DNA from: M30B80 sp965656935
GTDB taxonomy: Bacteria > Pseudomonadota > Alphaproteobacteria > Rhodobacterales > Rhodobacteraceae
Assembly (NCBI GenBank): GCA_965656935.1
Contig: CBFHMG010000012.1
Location: forward strand, 1-64,000
DNA length: 64,000 nt
Direction: 5' to 3'
Shown here piece after piece: positions 17,344 through 26,089 of this stretch (the first letter of the stretch is position 1; every line of letters begins with the position of its first letter). The translations under genes and the position numbers were made by a program. The notes beneath the pieces are model-generated. The model ran no database searches and had not been told where the DNA came from. It saw nothing but the letters and a program-made list of their open reading frames with translations.

Positions 17344-17841
17344 TCAGGCGGCTGCGATGGCGTCAACCAGCCCTTCGCCGCGCCGCAATTCCTTCACGCG
17401 CACATCCTCGGTGCCAAAGGCGCGTTTCAACACGCCAACCGCATTCCAAGGCTGCGCATCGCCACACATGAACACGTCAAACGCGCCATAGCCGATCTCG
17501 GGCCATGTATGCACGGAGATATGGCTTTCGGCCAGAACCGCCACGCCAGACACGCCTTGAGGCGAGAATTTATGCGTGTGGATATGCAATAGCGTGGCAC
17601 CGCATTCCTCAACGCAATCGCGGAAGGCGGTCTGGATACGGGCTTCGTCATCCAGACCATGGCCATTGACCACTTCGATGATCAAATGCGTGCCAGCAAA
17701 AACCTCACCATCCTTGCGGATGAAGTGATCCTCACGGGTGTCGTCAAAAATGTCGGGCGCAGCCGAGTGGCTGCAGGTGTCTTCCGCATGGGCGCCTGTC
17801 TCCAGACCAGTCCCCAGTTGGAAGAGGTTGGCGCGGGTCAT
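17344..17841 (-). CDS. speD: S-adenosylmethionine decarboxylase proenzyme
   Basis: A 165-aa proenzyme. The self-cleavage site is in LAESHISVHTWPE: cleavage between E105 and S106 would turn S106 into the pyruvoyl cofactor. The preceding FSPQGVSGVAV is also conserved. The product supplies decarboxylated AdoMet to SpeE, encoded next on the same strand. Length is somewhat above the shortest prokaryotic SpeD because of an N-terminal extension of about 40 residues (GAHAEDTCSHSAAPDIFDD). A possible structured leader lies 32 bases upstream of the start. Confidence 0.92.
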   Translation of the reverse strand: MTRANLFQLGTGLETGAHAEDTCSHSAAPDIFDDTREDHFIRKDGEVFAGTHLIIEVVNGHGLDDEARIQTAFRDCVEECGATLLHIHTHKFSPQGVSGVAVLAESHISVHTWPEIGYGAFDVFMCGDAQPWNAVGVLKRAFGTEDVRVKELRRGEGLVDAIAAA

Positions 17842-17873
17842 GGGCGCTCCCCTTCTTACCAGTAGATTGATGT

Positions 17874-17944
17874 GGTGGGTCCTTAGCGCCCCCCCAAGGC
17901 TTGCGCCTCAAGGTTGGGATCGTCCCCGATACAAGGGCGCCACC
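17874..17944 (-). promoter_or_regulatory. possible structured RNA leader upstream of speD
   Basis: Read on the minus strand, this 71-base stretch can form a three-way junction. The closing stem pairs 17886-17891 with 17935-17940 (gcgccc/gggcgc), extended by 17874-17877 with 17941-17944. Inside are two adjacent hairpins: 17893-17918 (cccaa/ttggg plus cttg/caag) and 17919-17930 (atcg/cgat). It ends 32 bases before the speD start. It matches no riboswitch class I know by sequence, so regulation by AdoMet or polyamine is only a hypothesis. Confidence 0.35.
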
Positions 17945-17975
17945 TACGGCACAGGGCGAGTCGATTCAACAATGA

Positions 17976-17987
17976 ATTTCATGAAAT
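17976..17987. promoter_or_regulatory. AT-rich palindrome upstream of speD
   Basis: The perfect 12-bp palindrome ATTTCATGAAAT lies about 135 bp upstream of speD and just before the possible leader RNA. It is a possible operator in the promoter region of speDE. No regulator is assigned. Confidence 0.3.
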
Positions 17988-18012
17988 ATGAATTTAACCG
18001 TTTTGCGCTGCG

Positions 18013-18489
18013 TCACAGGGTGAAATCGGCCTCCACCGCGCCCGAAACAGACAGCAGCTCGGACGGGGTGATCGCAAAGATATGGCGCGGCGTGCCTGCG
18101 GCGGCGTAAATCTTGGCAAAATCGCCAAGACGCGGATCTGCCCAAGCGCGGATCGGGCTCAGATGCCCGACCGGAGAGACACCGCCAATCGCAAAACCCG
18201 TTTGCGCGCGGATCAGCCCTGCATCGGCCTTGCCCAAAGCCTCGCCAGCAAGCGCGCTGGCCTTCTCGGCGCAGACCTGATTGCCGCCAGCGGTAATGAA
18301 CAGCACGGCACAGCCGCTTTGCTCGGCACGGAAAATGATGGATTTCGCGATCTGGTCAATCTCGCACCCTGCGGCGGCGGCGGCTTGGGCGGCGGTGCGG
18401 GTCAGATCGGGCATCTCCAGCACATCTGTTTCAATCCCCGCGGCCTCCAATGCGGCCTTGACCCGTTTGAGGCTCTTGCTCATATCCAC
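18013..18489 (-). CDS. YbaK/ProX-family aminoacyl-tRNA deacylase
   Basis: A 158-aa single-domain protein of the YbaK/EbsC/ProX family, which hydrolyses mischarged tRNAs in trans. Family features are the segment EIDQIAKSIIFRAEQSG with its conserved lysine, the FITAGGNQV strand and the glycine-rich TGFAIGGVSPVGH. The substrate tRNA (for example Ala- or Cys-tRNA-Pro) cannot be decided. It is transcribed divergently from glnE, with 66 bp between the starts. Confidence 0.85.
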   Translation of the reverse strand: MDMSKSLKRVKAALEAAGIETDVLEMPDLTRTAAQAAAAAGCEIDQIAKSIIFRAEQSGCAVLFITAGGNQVCAEKASALAGEALGKADAGLIRAQTGFAIGGVSPVGHLSPIRAWADPRLGDFAKIYAAAGTPRHIFAITPSELLSVSGAVEADFTL

Positions 18490-18555
18490 GCTTCCCCTTG
18501 TTCTGTCCCCGCAAGCGTTGCAAGGATAAGGGCAAGAGGCAAGAGTGGCCCGTAT

Positions 18556-21351
18556 ATGACCAAGCAGATGAGTTTCGCATCAAGGCTGACCCGAGAGCCT
18601 ATCGCCTTTGACCCTGATCGCGCGGCGGAAGGGTTGGCGGCGCTGCAAGATATTCCAAATGATTTGAAAGGCTTGGTCGCAGGGGCTGCGGGATGTTCTC
18701 CCTTTCTACTGGGGCTAATGCAAAAAGAAGCGCCTTGGCTGGAGGAGGTTCTCTCAAACACGCCTGAGGTCGCGCAGGCCAGCCTTTTGGCGCAGGTTGC
18801 GGCCCTTGAGGCAGGCAATCTGGATGCAGGGCTCAGGCGGCTGAAGGGCCGCGCGGCGGTGATGGTTGCGCTGGCGGATCTGGGCGGGATCTGGGACCTT
18901 TATCAGGTCACGACCGCTTGGACCGATTTTGCCGATGCCTGCGTGCAAACCGCGCTGAGGGTCCATGTCGCTCATGAGGCCAAACGCGGCAAGATCCCCG
19001 GCCAGACGGAGGAGGACGCGTGGCGTGACGGGGCGGGGATGGTGGCGCTGGCCATGGGCAAGATGGGCGCGGCCGAGCTGAATTATTCCTCGGATATCGA
19101 TCTCATCTGCCTTTTTGACGAGAGCCGCTTTGACGGAACCGACGAGATGGAAGCGCGCGCGGGCTTTGTGCGCGCGACCCGCAAAATGGCCGCCAGCCTT
19201 GGGGAAAATACCGCCGAAGGCTATGTGTTTCGCACCGATCTACGGCTGCGCCCCGATGCCAGCGTCACGCCTGTCTGCATCTCCATGGCCGCGGCCGAGC
19301 GGTATTACGAGGCGGAGGGGCGCAATTGGGAGCGCGGGGCCTATATCAAGGCGCGTCCCGCTGCGGGCGATCTGGCGGCAGGGGCGCGGTTCTTGGAAAC
19401 CCTCACCCCCTTTGTCTGGCGCAAGCATCTGGATTTCGCGGCGATCCATGACACCCAAGACATGCGCCAACGCATCCGCAGCCATAAGGGCCTGCATGGC
19501 ATGGCGCTGGAGGGGCATAATATCAAACTTGGGCAGGGCGGCATCCGCGAGATCGAGTTTTTCGCCCAGACCCGTCAATTGGTCTCGGGCGGGCGTGACG
19601 CAGCTCTGCGTGGCCGCCGCACCAAGGATGCGCTGGCCGCCTTGGCGGCGAAAGGCTGGATTGGCGGCGATGTGGCCGATACGCTCTCAGAGCTTTATAT
19701 CCAGCACCGTGAGGTGGAGCATCGTTTGCAGATGATCAATGATGCCCAGACCCATAGCTTGCCCAAATCCCCCGAAGGCTTTGACCGTTTGGCCCGTTTC
19801 ATGGGCGAGGGCGATACGCAGCGCTTTCGCAAGGAATTACAAGCGCGGCTGGCGCAGGTGGACGCGCTTTGCGAGCCGTTTTTTGCGCCCAATCCCACGG
19901 GCCTTGAGGCCCCGATGCCCGAGCTGTCCGAGCCTGCGCATGAAATCGTCTCGCGCTGGCCGCATTATCCTGCCTTGCGCTCCGCGCGCGGGCAGGAGAT
20001 TTTCGAACGCCTCAAGCCCGATCTTCTGACCTGTTTCCAAAAAGCCGCCGACCCTGATGAGGCCTTGATAAACTTTGATAGATTTCTCAAGGGCTTGCCC
20101 GCGGGTGTTCAACTGTTTTCACTCTTCGAGGCTAACCCCTCGCTGGTTGATCTGATAGGCGATATCTGCGCCACAGCGCCGGGTTTGTCGCGCTATCTGT
20201 CGCGCAATGCAGGCGTATTGGATGCGGTGCTTGGCGGGGCTTTCTTTGCGCCTTGGCCCGAAAAAGAACGCTTGCAAGGCGCTCTCTCAACCGCGCTTGA
20301 GGGGCTGGATTATGAGGCCGCGCTTGATACTGCGCGGCGCTGGCATAAGGAATGGCATTTCCGCATTGGCGTGCATCATTTGCGTGATCTGATTGATGAA
20401 GCCGAGGCGGGCGCACAATATACGGCACTGGCCGATGCGGTTGTGACAGCGCTTTGGCCGATTGCCTGCGCCGAGATCGCCAAACGCCACGGTCCAGCGC
20501 CTGGACGGGGCGGCGCGGTGCTGGCTATGGGCAGCCTTGGGGCAGGGGCGCTGACGGCGGGGTCTGATCTTGATCTGATCGTGATCTATGATGCAGGCGG
20601 GGTTGATTTGACCGAAGGTCGCCGCCCCTTGGACCCGCGCGGCTGGTTTGCCAAAGCCACCAAAACCCTTGTCACAGCCCTCAGCGTGCCGACCGCCGAG
20701 GGTAAGCTCTATGAGGTTGATATGCGGCTGCGCCCCTCGGGGCGGCAAGGGCCAGTGGCCACGGGGCTGGAGGCGTTTGATCATTATCAACATCATGAGG
20801 CCTGGACTTGGGAGCATATGGCGCTGACCCGCGCGCGGCCCATTACTGGGGAGGCCAGCCTTTTGGCCGATATCGAAGCGATCCGCCAAAATGTGCTGAA
20901 GGCCAAGGCCGCGCGCGCCCTTGTGGTGAAGGATGCGGCGCAAATGCGGGCGCGATTGCAGGCGGCAGGGCGCAAGGGCTCGACCTTCGAGGTGAAAGAG
21001 GGCACGGGCGGGATGCAGGATATCGAGCTGTGTGCGCAGGCGGCGGCCTTGATGGCGGCCGATCCTGTGCGACAGGTTGAAGGGCAGTTGCAGGCGGGCG
21101 CGCAGATCGGATGGCTAAAGGGTGAGGATGCGGAGGTTTTGCGTGCTTCCCACCGGCTCTTCTCAACGGTAAATCAGGCAGGTCGCCTCTTGACGGAGCG
21201 CCCGCTTGATCCAGATGAATTGGGAATTGGCGGGCAAGGGTTTCTGGCCCGTGCAGCGGGGGCGAAAGACGCCAAGGATTTGGCTTTGAAATTGGCGCAG
21301 GCGCGCGAGGCCTCGGCGCAGATTATTGACAGACTGCTCAAAGAGGTTTGA
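18556..21351 (+). CDS. glnE: bifunctional glutamine synthetase adenylyltransferase/deadenylase
   Basis: A 931-aa protein with the two-domain GlnE architecture. It has two nucleotidyltransferase domains, each with a G/S-S-D-x-D motif: NYSSDIDLICLFDES near residue 180 (deadenylylase half) and TAGSDLDLIVIYDAGG near 669 (adenylylase half). Helical GlnD-like linker regions lie between and after them. GlnE switches glutamine synthetase activity according to PII/nitrogen status. I start at MTKQMSFASRL (18556); an open frame continues upstream to 18082 but runs antisense through the deacylase gene and is not credible. Confidence 0.93.
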   Translation: MTKQMSFASRLTREPIAFDPDRAAEGLAALQDIPNDLKGLVAGAAGCSPFLLGLMQKEAPWLEEVLSNTPEVAQASLLAQVAALEAGNLDAGLRRLKGRAAVMVALADLGGIWDLYQVTTAWTDFADACVQTALRVHVAHEAKRGKIPGQTEEDAWRDGAGMVALAMGKMGAAELNYSSDIDLICLFDESRFDGTDEMEARAGFVRATRKMAASLGENTAEGYVFRTDLRLRPDASVTPVCISMAAAERYYEAEGRNWERGAYIKARPAAGDLAAGARFLETLTPFVWRKHLDFAAIHDTQDMRQRIRSHKGLHGMALEGHNIKLGQGGIREIEFFAQTRQLVSGGRDAALRGRRTKDALAALAAKGWIGGDVADTLSELYIQHREVEHRLQMINDAQTHSLPKSPEGFDRLARFMGEGDTQRFRKELQARLAQVDALCEPFFAPNPTGLEAPMPELSEPAHEIVSRWPHYPALRSARGQEIFERLKPDLLTCFQKAADPDEALINFDRFLKGLPAGVQLFSLFEANPSLVDLIGDICATAPGLSRYLSRNAGVLDAVLGGAFFAPWPEKERLQGALSTALEGLDYEAALDTARRWHKEWHFRIGVHHLRDLIDEAEAGAQYTALADAVVTALWPIACAEIAKRHGPAPGRGGAVLAMGSLGAGALTAGSDLDLIVIYDAGGVDLTEGRRPLDPRGWFAKATKTLVTALSVPTAEGKLYEVDMRLRPSGRQGPVATGLEAFDHYQHHEAWTWEHMALTRARPITGEASLLADIEAIRQNVLKAKAARALVVKDAAQMRARLQAAGRKGSTFEVKEGTGGMQDIELCAQAAALMAADPVRQVEGQLQAGAQIGWLKGEDAEVLRASHRLFSTVNQAGRLLTERPLDPDELGIGGQGFLARAAGAKDAKDLALKLAQAREASAQIIDRLLKEV

Positions 21352-21371
21352 GCCGGAATAGGACGATTGAA

Positions 21372-21641
21372 ATGAAGGGTGACATCACCGACCCAAAGGC
21401 CCTGATCCGCGAAGCCTATCGCATCGACGGGATCAGCCTTGAGGAATGCCGCTCGATCTTTGTGGATTGGGCCTTGTCGATCGACAGCGCCGATGCGCCT
21501 GCGCATTTGGCCCGTCTGCTGGAGGTCTATGCACCTGATGCGCCGGACCACCCAATGACGCAGGTTTTGACCGAGGGCACCAAAGCCCCGCCTGCTGCAA
21601 AGCGTCGAGGCGGGCGCGCGGCGCGTTTATCTGAGAGCTGA
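21372..21641 (+). CDS. small hypothetical protein downstream of glnE
   Basis: An 89-aa soluble, acidic protein with a basic Arg/Ala-rich tail (KRRGGRAARLSES). Central sequence YRIDGISLEECRSIFVDWALSI looks helical. The ATG at 21372 has a tagga ribosome-binding site 8 bp upstream and lies 20 bp after the glnE stop, so it is probably co-transcribed with glnE. I do not recognise the family and assign no function. Confidence 0.65.
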   Translation: MKGDITDPKALIREAYRIDGISLEECRSIFVDWALSIDSADAPAHLARLLEVYAPDAPDHPMTQVLTEGTKAPPAAKRRGGRAARLSES

Positions 21642-21743
21642 GCGCGAGCGCCAGACCGCGGGGTGGCGATCCGCCTTTTGCGCCGAGCGCTTTATATCTG
21701 CCAAGTCCTGATGAGATATGAACGGTGCGCAATTAATTGCAAA

Positions 21744-21773
21744 ATCGCCAGCCCTTACGGGCGGTCTGGCGAT
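21744..21773 (-). terminator. terminator of the GlxA-type regulator gene
   Basis: The outer arms atcgccag/ctggcgat and inner ccc/ggg form a hairpin 38 bp after the stop of the minus-strand regulator gene. Read on the minus strand, the stem is followed by TTTTGCAATTAATT, a good U-rich tail for Rho-independent termination. Confidence 0.65.
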
Positions 21774-21811
21774 CGCGCGGCGCCTTCGGCGCTATTCGCG
21801 CGAAGGGTGGT

Positions 21812-22801
21812 CTAACTCGGCTCTTTGCTCGCTTGGGTGCCACGCTCGCGGTAAGGCGTTGTGTCATAATGCGCGCGGTAGCATTTCGAGAAATGCGAAG
21901 GCGAGGCAAAGCCGCAGGCCAAAGCCACATTGATCACGCTCATATCCGTCTGCATCAGAAGGTTACGCGCCTTGGCCAGCCGTAATTCCATGTAATAGCG
22001 CTTGGGCGAGCGGTTGAGATAGCGGCGGAACAGCCGCTCCAACTGGCGCGTGGACATGCCGACATCCTTGGCCAGACTGGCAGGGCTGATCGGCTCTTCG
22101 ATATTTTGCTCCATCATGCGGATCACCTGCCCCAATTTTGGGTGGCGCACGCCGATGCGGGTCGGGATCGAGAGGCGCTGTGTGTCCTGATCGGTGCGGA
22201 TCGAGGTATAGATCAACTGATCGGCCACCATGTTTGCAAGGTCCTCACCGTGATCATTGGCGATGATCTTGAGCATCAGGTCAATCGAGGCGGTGCCACC
22301 GGCTGTGGTGATGCGGTTGCCGTCAATCACGAAGACCGATTTGGTCAGGGTGACGTCCTCGAATTCTTCGGAAAAGCTGTCCTGATTTTCCCAATGGATC
22401 GTGGCGCGTTTGCCATCGAGCAAGCCCGCCTTGGCCAGTGAATAGCCCGCCGTGCAGAGCCCGCCAATCGTGGCTCCGCGCCGTGCCTCGCGCCTGAGCC
22501 AGTTCAACACCCGTTTGGAGGTCGCGGCCTGCACATTGATCCCGCCACACAGCATGATTGTGTCATCGCGCTGCAATTCATCGAGATCCATATCCAGCTT
22601 ATAGCCGATCCCCGCCGAGCAATGCGCCATCTCTCCGCCTTCGCCCGCCAAGGCCCATGAATACAGCTCATGGCCCGACATACGGTTGGCAATCCGCAAC
22701 GCCTCGACCGCGGATGAGAAGCAGAGCATTGTAAATTGGTCCAGCAGGACAAAGATATATCGCTTGGGGTGCGTGGGGATACCATGCGAGAGGGTGGGCA
22801 T
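21812..22801 (-). CDS. GlxA-family transcriptional regulator (DJ-1/PfpI + AraC)
   Basis: A 329-aa two-domain regulator. Residues 10-190 resemble a DJ-1/PfpI-like ligand-binding domain (YIFVLLDQFTMLCFSSAVEALR, GGLCTAGYSLAKAG, VFVIDGNRITTAGG). The C-terminal 100 residues are an AraC-type double HTH (VGMSTRQLERLFRRYLN and VALACGFASPSHFSKCYR). Relatives control glycine betaine, carnitine or arginine catabolism, but the ligand cannot be read here. I start at MPTLSHGI (22801); the longer open frame to 23137 runs into the divergent DAHP synthase gene. Confidence 0.85.
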   Translation of the reverse strand: MPTLSHGIPTHPKRYIFVLLDQFTMLCFSSAVEALRIANRMSGHELYSWALAGEGGEMAHCSAGIGYKLDMDLDELQRDDTIMLCGGINVQAATSKRVLNWLRREARRGATIGGLCTAGYSLAKAGLLDGKRATIHWENQDSFSEEFEDVTLTKSVFVIDGNRITTAGGTASIDLMLKIIANDHGEDLANMVADQLIYTSIRTDQDTQRLSIPTRIGVRHPKLGQVIRMMEQNIEEPISPASLAKDVGMSTRQLERLFRRYLNRSPKRYYMELRLAKARNLLMQTDMSVINVALACGFASPSHFSKCYRAHYDTTPYRERGTQASKEPS

Positions 22802-22965
22802 GCGGCAGACCTTCCTGACAGTCGCACAGCCGTCTGGAGCCGTGCCGAAATAGCGAAAGCACCAATTTTGCGACGGCGCAATCCCCCCGAATGCGGAATT
22901 TGCCATTGGATGGCGGGGCAGACCTGCGTATAAGCGCCCCGTTAACGTAATTCTAGGAGGGTACC

Positions 22966-24342
22966 ATGACCGCACAGGCATGGAACAAAGCGAACTGGCG
23001 AAACAAACCTCGGGTGCAGATGCCGGATTATCCGGATCAAGCCGCCCTTGAGGCCGTCGAGGCGCAACTTGGCCAATATCCTCCGCTGGTTTTTGCAGGC
23101 GAGGCGCGCAGGTTGAAGGCCGCTCTTGGCGCTGCATCTCGCGGCGAGGCCTTCTTGCTGCAAGGTGGCGATTGCGCCGAGAGCTTCTCGGAATTCTCCG
23201 CTGACGGGATCCGCGACACCTTCAAAGTGATGCTGCAAATGGCGATGGTTCTGACCTATGGCGCCAAAGTGCCCGTCGTCAAAGTGGGCCGCATGGCGGG
23301 CCAATTCGCCAAGCCCCGCAGCGCGCCCTCCGAGGTGATTGACGGGGTGGAACTGCCCTCCTATCGCGGTGACATCATCAATGAGCTTGATTTCACCCCT
23401 GAAAGCCGCATCCCCGATCCTGCCAAGATGCTGCAGGCCTATACGCAATCGGCTGCAACGCTGAACCTGTTGCGGGCTTTCTCGACGGGTGGTTTTGCCG
23501 ATATCCACCGCGTGCATAGCTGGACGCTTGGCTTCACCGATCGTGACGATGCCGAGCGTTACCGCGATATGGCGGGCCGCATTCAAGACAGCCTTGATTT
23601 CATGACCGCCGCAGGCCTGACCAGTGCGACAAACCCCAATCTGTCCACGGTTGATTTCTACACCAGCCATGAAGCGCTGTTGCTGGAATATGAGGAGGCC
23701 TTCTGCCGCATCGATTCAACCAGCGGCCAGCCGATTGCAGGTTCGGGCCATATGATCTGGATCGGGGATCGCACCCGCCAGCCCGATGGCGCGCATGTCG
23801 AATTCTGCCGTGGCGTGCAAAACCCGATCGGGTTGAAATGTGGCCCGACCACCAGTGCCGAAGACCTCAAGGTGTTGATCGAAAAGCTCAACCCCGCCAA
23901 TGAGGCGGGCCGTCTGACGCTGATCGCACGCTTTGGGGCGGGCAAGGTGGGCGATCACCTGCCGCGCTTGATCAAGACGGTGCAGGAGATGGGCGCCAAT
24001 GTGCTTTGGACCTGTGATCCGATGCATGGCAATGTGATCAAATCCTCCACGGGCTATAAGACACGACCGTTTGAGTCGATCCTGCGCGAAGTGCAGGAAT
24101 TCTTCGCGATCCACCGCGCTGAGGGCACGATCCCGGGTGGTGTGCATTTCGAGATGACGGGCAAGGACGTGACCGAATGCACGGGCGGCGTGCGGGCTGT
24201 GACTGATGAGGACCTCTCCTCGCGCTATCACACAGCCTGTGACCCACGTTTGAATGCCAGCCAGTCGCTGGAACTGGCCTTCCTCGTAGCCGAGGAGCTG
24301 GTCTCCATTCGTGATGCAGACAGGATGGCGGCTGGCGCATAA
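22966..24342 (+). CDS. class II 3-deoxy-7-phosphoheptulonate synthase
   Basis: A 458-aa class II (plant/Mycobacterium type) DAHP synthase. It condenses phosphoenolpyruvate with erythrose 4-phosphate in the first step of the shikimate pathway. Typical motifs are the N-terminal WNKANWRNKPRVQMPDYPD, LLQGGDCAESF (metal and PEP site), KVGRMAGQFAKPRS, and near the end CDPMHGN and GGVHFEMTGKDVTECTGG. The start has aggagg 7-8 bp upstream. It is followed by a strong terminator and is probably monocistronic. Confidence 0.95.
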   Translation: MTAQAWNKANWRNKPRVQMPDYPDQAALEAVEAQLGQYPPLVFAGEARRLKAALGAASRGEAFLLQGGDCAESFSEFSADGIRDTFKVMLQMAMVLTYGAKVPVVKVGRMAGQFAKPRSAPSEVIDGVELPSYRGDIINELDFTPESRIPDPAKMLQAYTQSAATLNLLRAFSTGGFADIHRVHSWTLGFTDRDDAERYRDMAGRIQDSLDFMTAAGLTSATNPNLSTVDFYTSHEALLLEYEEAFCRIDSTSGQPIAGSGHMIWIGDRTRQPDGAHVEFCRGVQNPIGLKCGPTTSAEDLKVLIEKLNPANEAGRLTLIARFGAGKVGDHLPRLIKTVQEMGANVLWTCDPMHGNVIKSSTGYKTRPFESILREVQEFFAIHRAEGTIPGGVHFEMTGKDVTECTGGVRAVTDEDLSSRYHTACDPRLNASQSLELAFLVAEELVSIRDADRMAAGA

Positions 24343-24364
24343 GCCTGCCCCAACTAGGATGTTG

Positions 24365-24400
24365 AAAAGGCCCGAACCCACGCGGTTTCGGGCCTTTTTT
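24365..24400 (+). terminator. Rho-independent terminator after DAHP synthase
   Basis: A perfect stem aaaaggcccgaa/ttcgggcctttt with a 10-base loop is followed by further T residues. It lies 22 bp after the stop codon, a textbook intrinsic terminator. Confidence 0.9.
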
Positions 24401-24420
24401 CTTGTTTCAGATCACGCGCA

Positions 24421-25062
24421 TCAGGTCTCCGCTAGCCCGCCTTGAATCAAGGTCAGGGCGGGGGTGCCTTTTGCGGGTTCGGGCGGTGCCTCAGCGGTTT
24501 GGCCGTTGGCCGCGATCTCGCCTTCCAGCGGCGTAAGCTTGGCCCGTTTGATGCGGAAGCGGCGTGGGCGCAGCCCGAGCGGGCCTGTCGTTGTCACCAC
24601 GCCAAGGGCGCGGTCAATCTCGCCATGTGACCCAAGCAAAGGCAGAAGCAGCATCTGCCCGTCCAACACGGCTTGGCCCTGTTGATCCGAGGTCAGATGC
24701 AGCATCAGCTTGGCCGAGCGGGTAAAGACTTGTTCCACCTCGCTCATCAATCTTGTGCGCTCGCTTAATTCGAAAAAGGCGCGGATCGGCAGGCCGCGCA
24801 CCTCCATCCCCATCAAATCGGTCAGATGCGTCCCCCCAAGCCTGAGCCGCACGGTGGCGGGGCGGCTGCGTTCCAGAATGAAGATATTGGACAGCAGCCC
24901 CGTTAGATCGCGCGGATCAAGCGCGTCGCGCGCGGGGGGCTGATTGCCCTGACAAAGCCCCTCCCAATGCTGCAAAATCAGCCCCAAGCTGGGATGCATC
25001 ATCGCTGCTTCATGTTGGGAGATGGCGATGACCTCGCCGCTTTGTGCTGAAAACTGCGCCAT
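24421..25062 (-). CDS. PAS-domain (PAS_5-type) protein
   Basis: A 213-aa protein. The region from about residue 25 to 150 (LGLILQHWEGLCQGNQPPAR, then FILERSRPATVRLRLGGTHLTDLMGMEVRG and LLPLLGSHGEIDRALGVV) resembles the alphaproteobacterial PAS_5 family (DUF1488-like short sensors without an output domain). The C-terminal 50 residues are Pro/Ala-rich and probably disordered. It could sense a small ligand or act as a partner of another signalling protein. No role is known. Confidence 0.7.
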   Translation of the reverse strand: MAQFSAQSGEVIAISQHEAAMMHPSLGLILQHWEGLCQGNQPPARDALDPRDLTGLLSNIFILERSRPATVRLRLGGTHLTDLMGMEVRGLPIRAFFELSERTRLMSEVEQVFTRSAKLMLHLTSDQQGQAVLDGQMLLLPLLGSHGEIDRALGVVTTTGPLGLRPRRFRIKRAKLTPLEGEIAANGQTAEAPPEPAKGTPALTLIQGGLAET

Positions 25063-25205
25063 GTTTACTCTTCTCTCACCTGCCCACAGAGATCACCCAA
25101 GCCGCGTTGGCGGAGGGGGTGGTTTGTGTTAACTCTTCAGAAACCTTCGTTACCGCAGGCTTAATAGTAAAATTATAAATGAAAATGCAGGGGGCAATCT
25201 CTTAA

Positions 25206-26087
25206 GTGGTTAACTCGATGACTGGCTATAGCGCGCAGGATGGCGCGGATCAGGATCTGTCTTGGTCATGGGAAATCCGCTCGGTCAATGCGCGCGGTCT
25301 GGATGTGCGGCTGCGTCTGCCCGATGGGTTGGGCGCGCTTGAGGCAGGGCTTCGCGAACGTGTCGGCAAATATGTGGCGCGGGGCGCGGTGTCCATTTCT
25401 TTGAAAACAGGGATGAAAAGCGGGGCGCAAGCCGCCTCGCTTGATCATGACGCTTTGGCCGCAGCCATGGCGGCCCTCTCCGAGGTTGAGGCGCAAGCGG
25501 GCGCGTTTGGCCTGCATTTGGCCCCCTCCCATGCAACGGCGATTTTGGGCGTTCGGGGCGTGTTTGAGGCGACAAGCGGCCCGAATTTACCCAAGCCAGA
25601 TGTATTGCTGGCTGATTTTGAGCCTGTCTTGCAGAGTTTTGTGGCCAGTCGCGCGTCAGAAGGGGCGGCGCTGCTTGGCATTCTGAAGGGGCAGTTGGCT
25701 CAGATGGAAACCGCCCTTGCCGAGGCCGAAACCGCCGCCACCGCGCGGGCGCAGAGCCAAGCCGAGACCTTTCAGGCCAATGTCGCCCGCATTCTCGAGA
25801 CCAGTGAAATCGAGCCTGCACGCATCGCACAGGAATTGGCCATTCTGGCGCAAAAAACCGATGTGACCGAGGAGCTTGACCGTCTCAAAGCCCATATCGC
25901 GGCGGCCAAGGCGCATCTGGCCGAAAGCGGGCCGATCGGGCGCAAGCTGGATTTCTTGATGCAGGAATTCAACCGTGAGGCGAATACGCTCTGCTCGAAA
26001 TCCTCGGATCAAGCGCTGACGCGTGCGGGGCTTGACCTCAAATTGCTGATCGATCAGATGCGCGAGCAAGTTCAAAACGTGGAGTAA
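25206..26087 (+). CDS. yicC: YicC-family endoribonuclease
   Basis: A 293-aa protein matching YicC/YloC from end to end. It begins MVNSMTGYS, like the family's MxxSMTGF/Y start, which supports the GTG at 25206 rather than the ATG at 25218. It ends with the conserved C-terminal domain (AQELAILAQKTDVTEELDRLKAH, GRKLDFLMQEFNREANTLCSKS). Relatives cleave RNA in stationary phase. gmk follows after 2 bp and a gamma carbonic anhydrase overlaps gmk, making a three-gene operon. Confidence 0.88.
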   Translation: MVNSMTGYSAQDGADQDLSWSWEIRSVNARGLDVRLRLPDGLGALEAGLRERVGKYVARGAVSISLKTGMKSGAQAASLDHDALAAAMAALSEVEAQAGAFGLHLAPSHATAILGVRGVFEATSGPNLPKPDVLLADFEPVLQSFVASRASEGAALLGILKGQLAQMETALAEAETAATARAQSQAETFQANVARILETSEIEPARIAQELAILAQKTDVTEELDRLKAHIAAAKAHLAESGPIGRKLDFLMQEFNREANTLCSKSSDQALTRAGLDLKLLIDQMREQVQNVE

Positions 26088-26089
26088 TC

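Noticed and set aside
17842..18012. Known SAM riboswitch (SAM-II or SAM/SAH) upstream of speD
   Set aside because: The stems present do not form the H-type pseudoknots of those classes.
18082..18555. N-terminal extension of glnE
   Set aside because: The extension runs antisense through the YbaK-type gene, and GlnE homology begins at about 18556.
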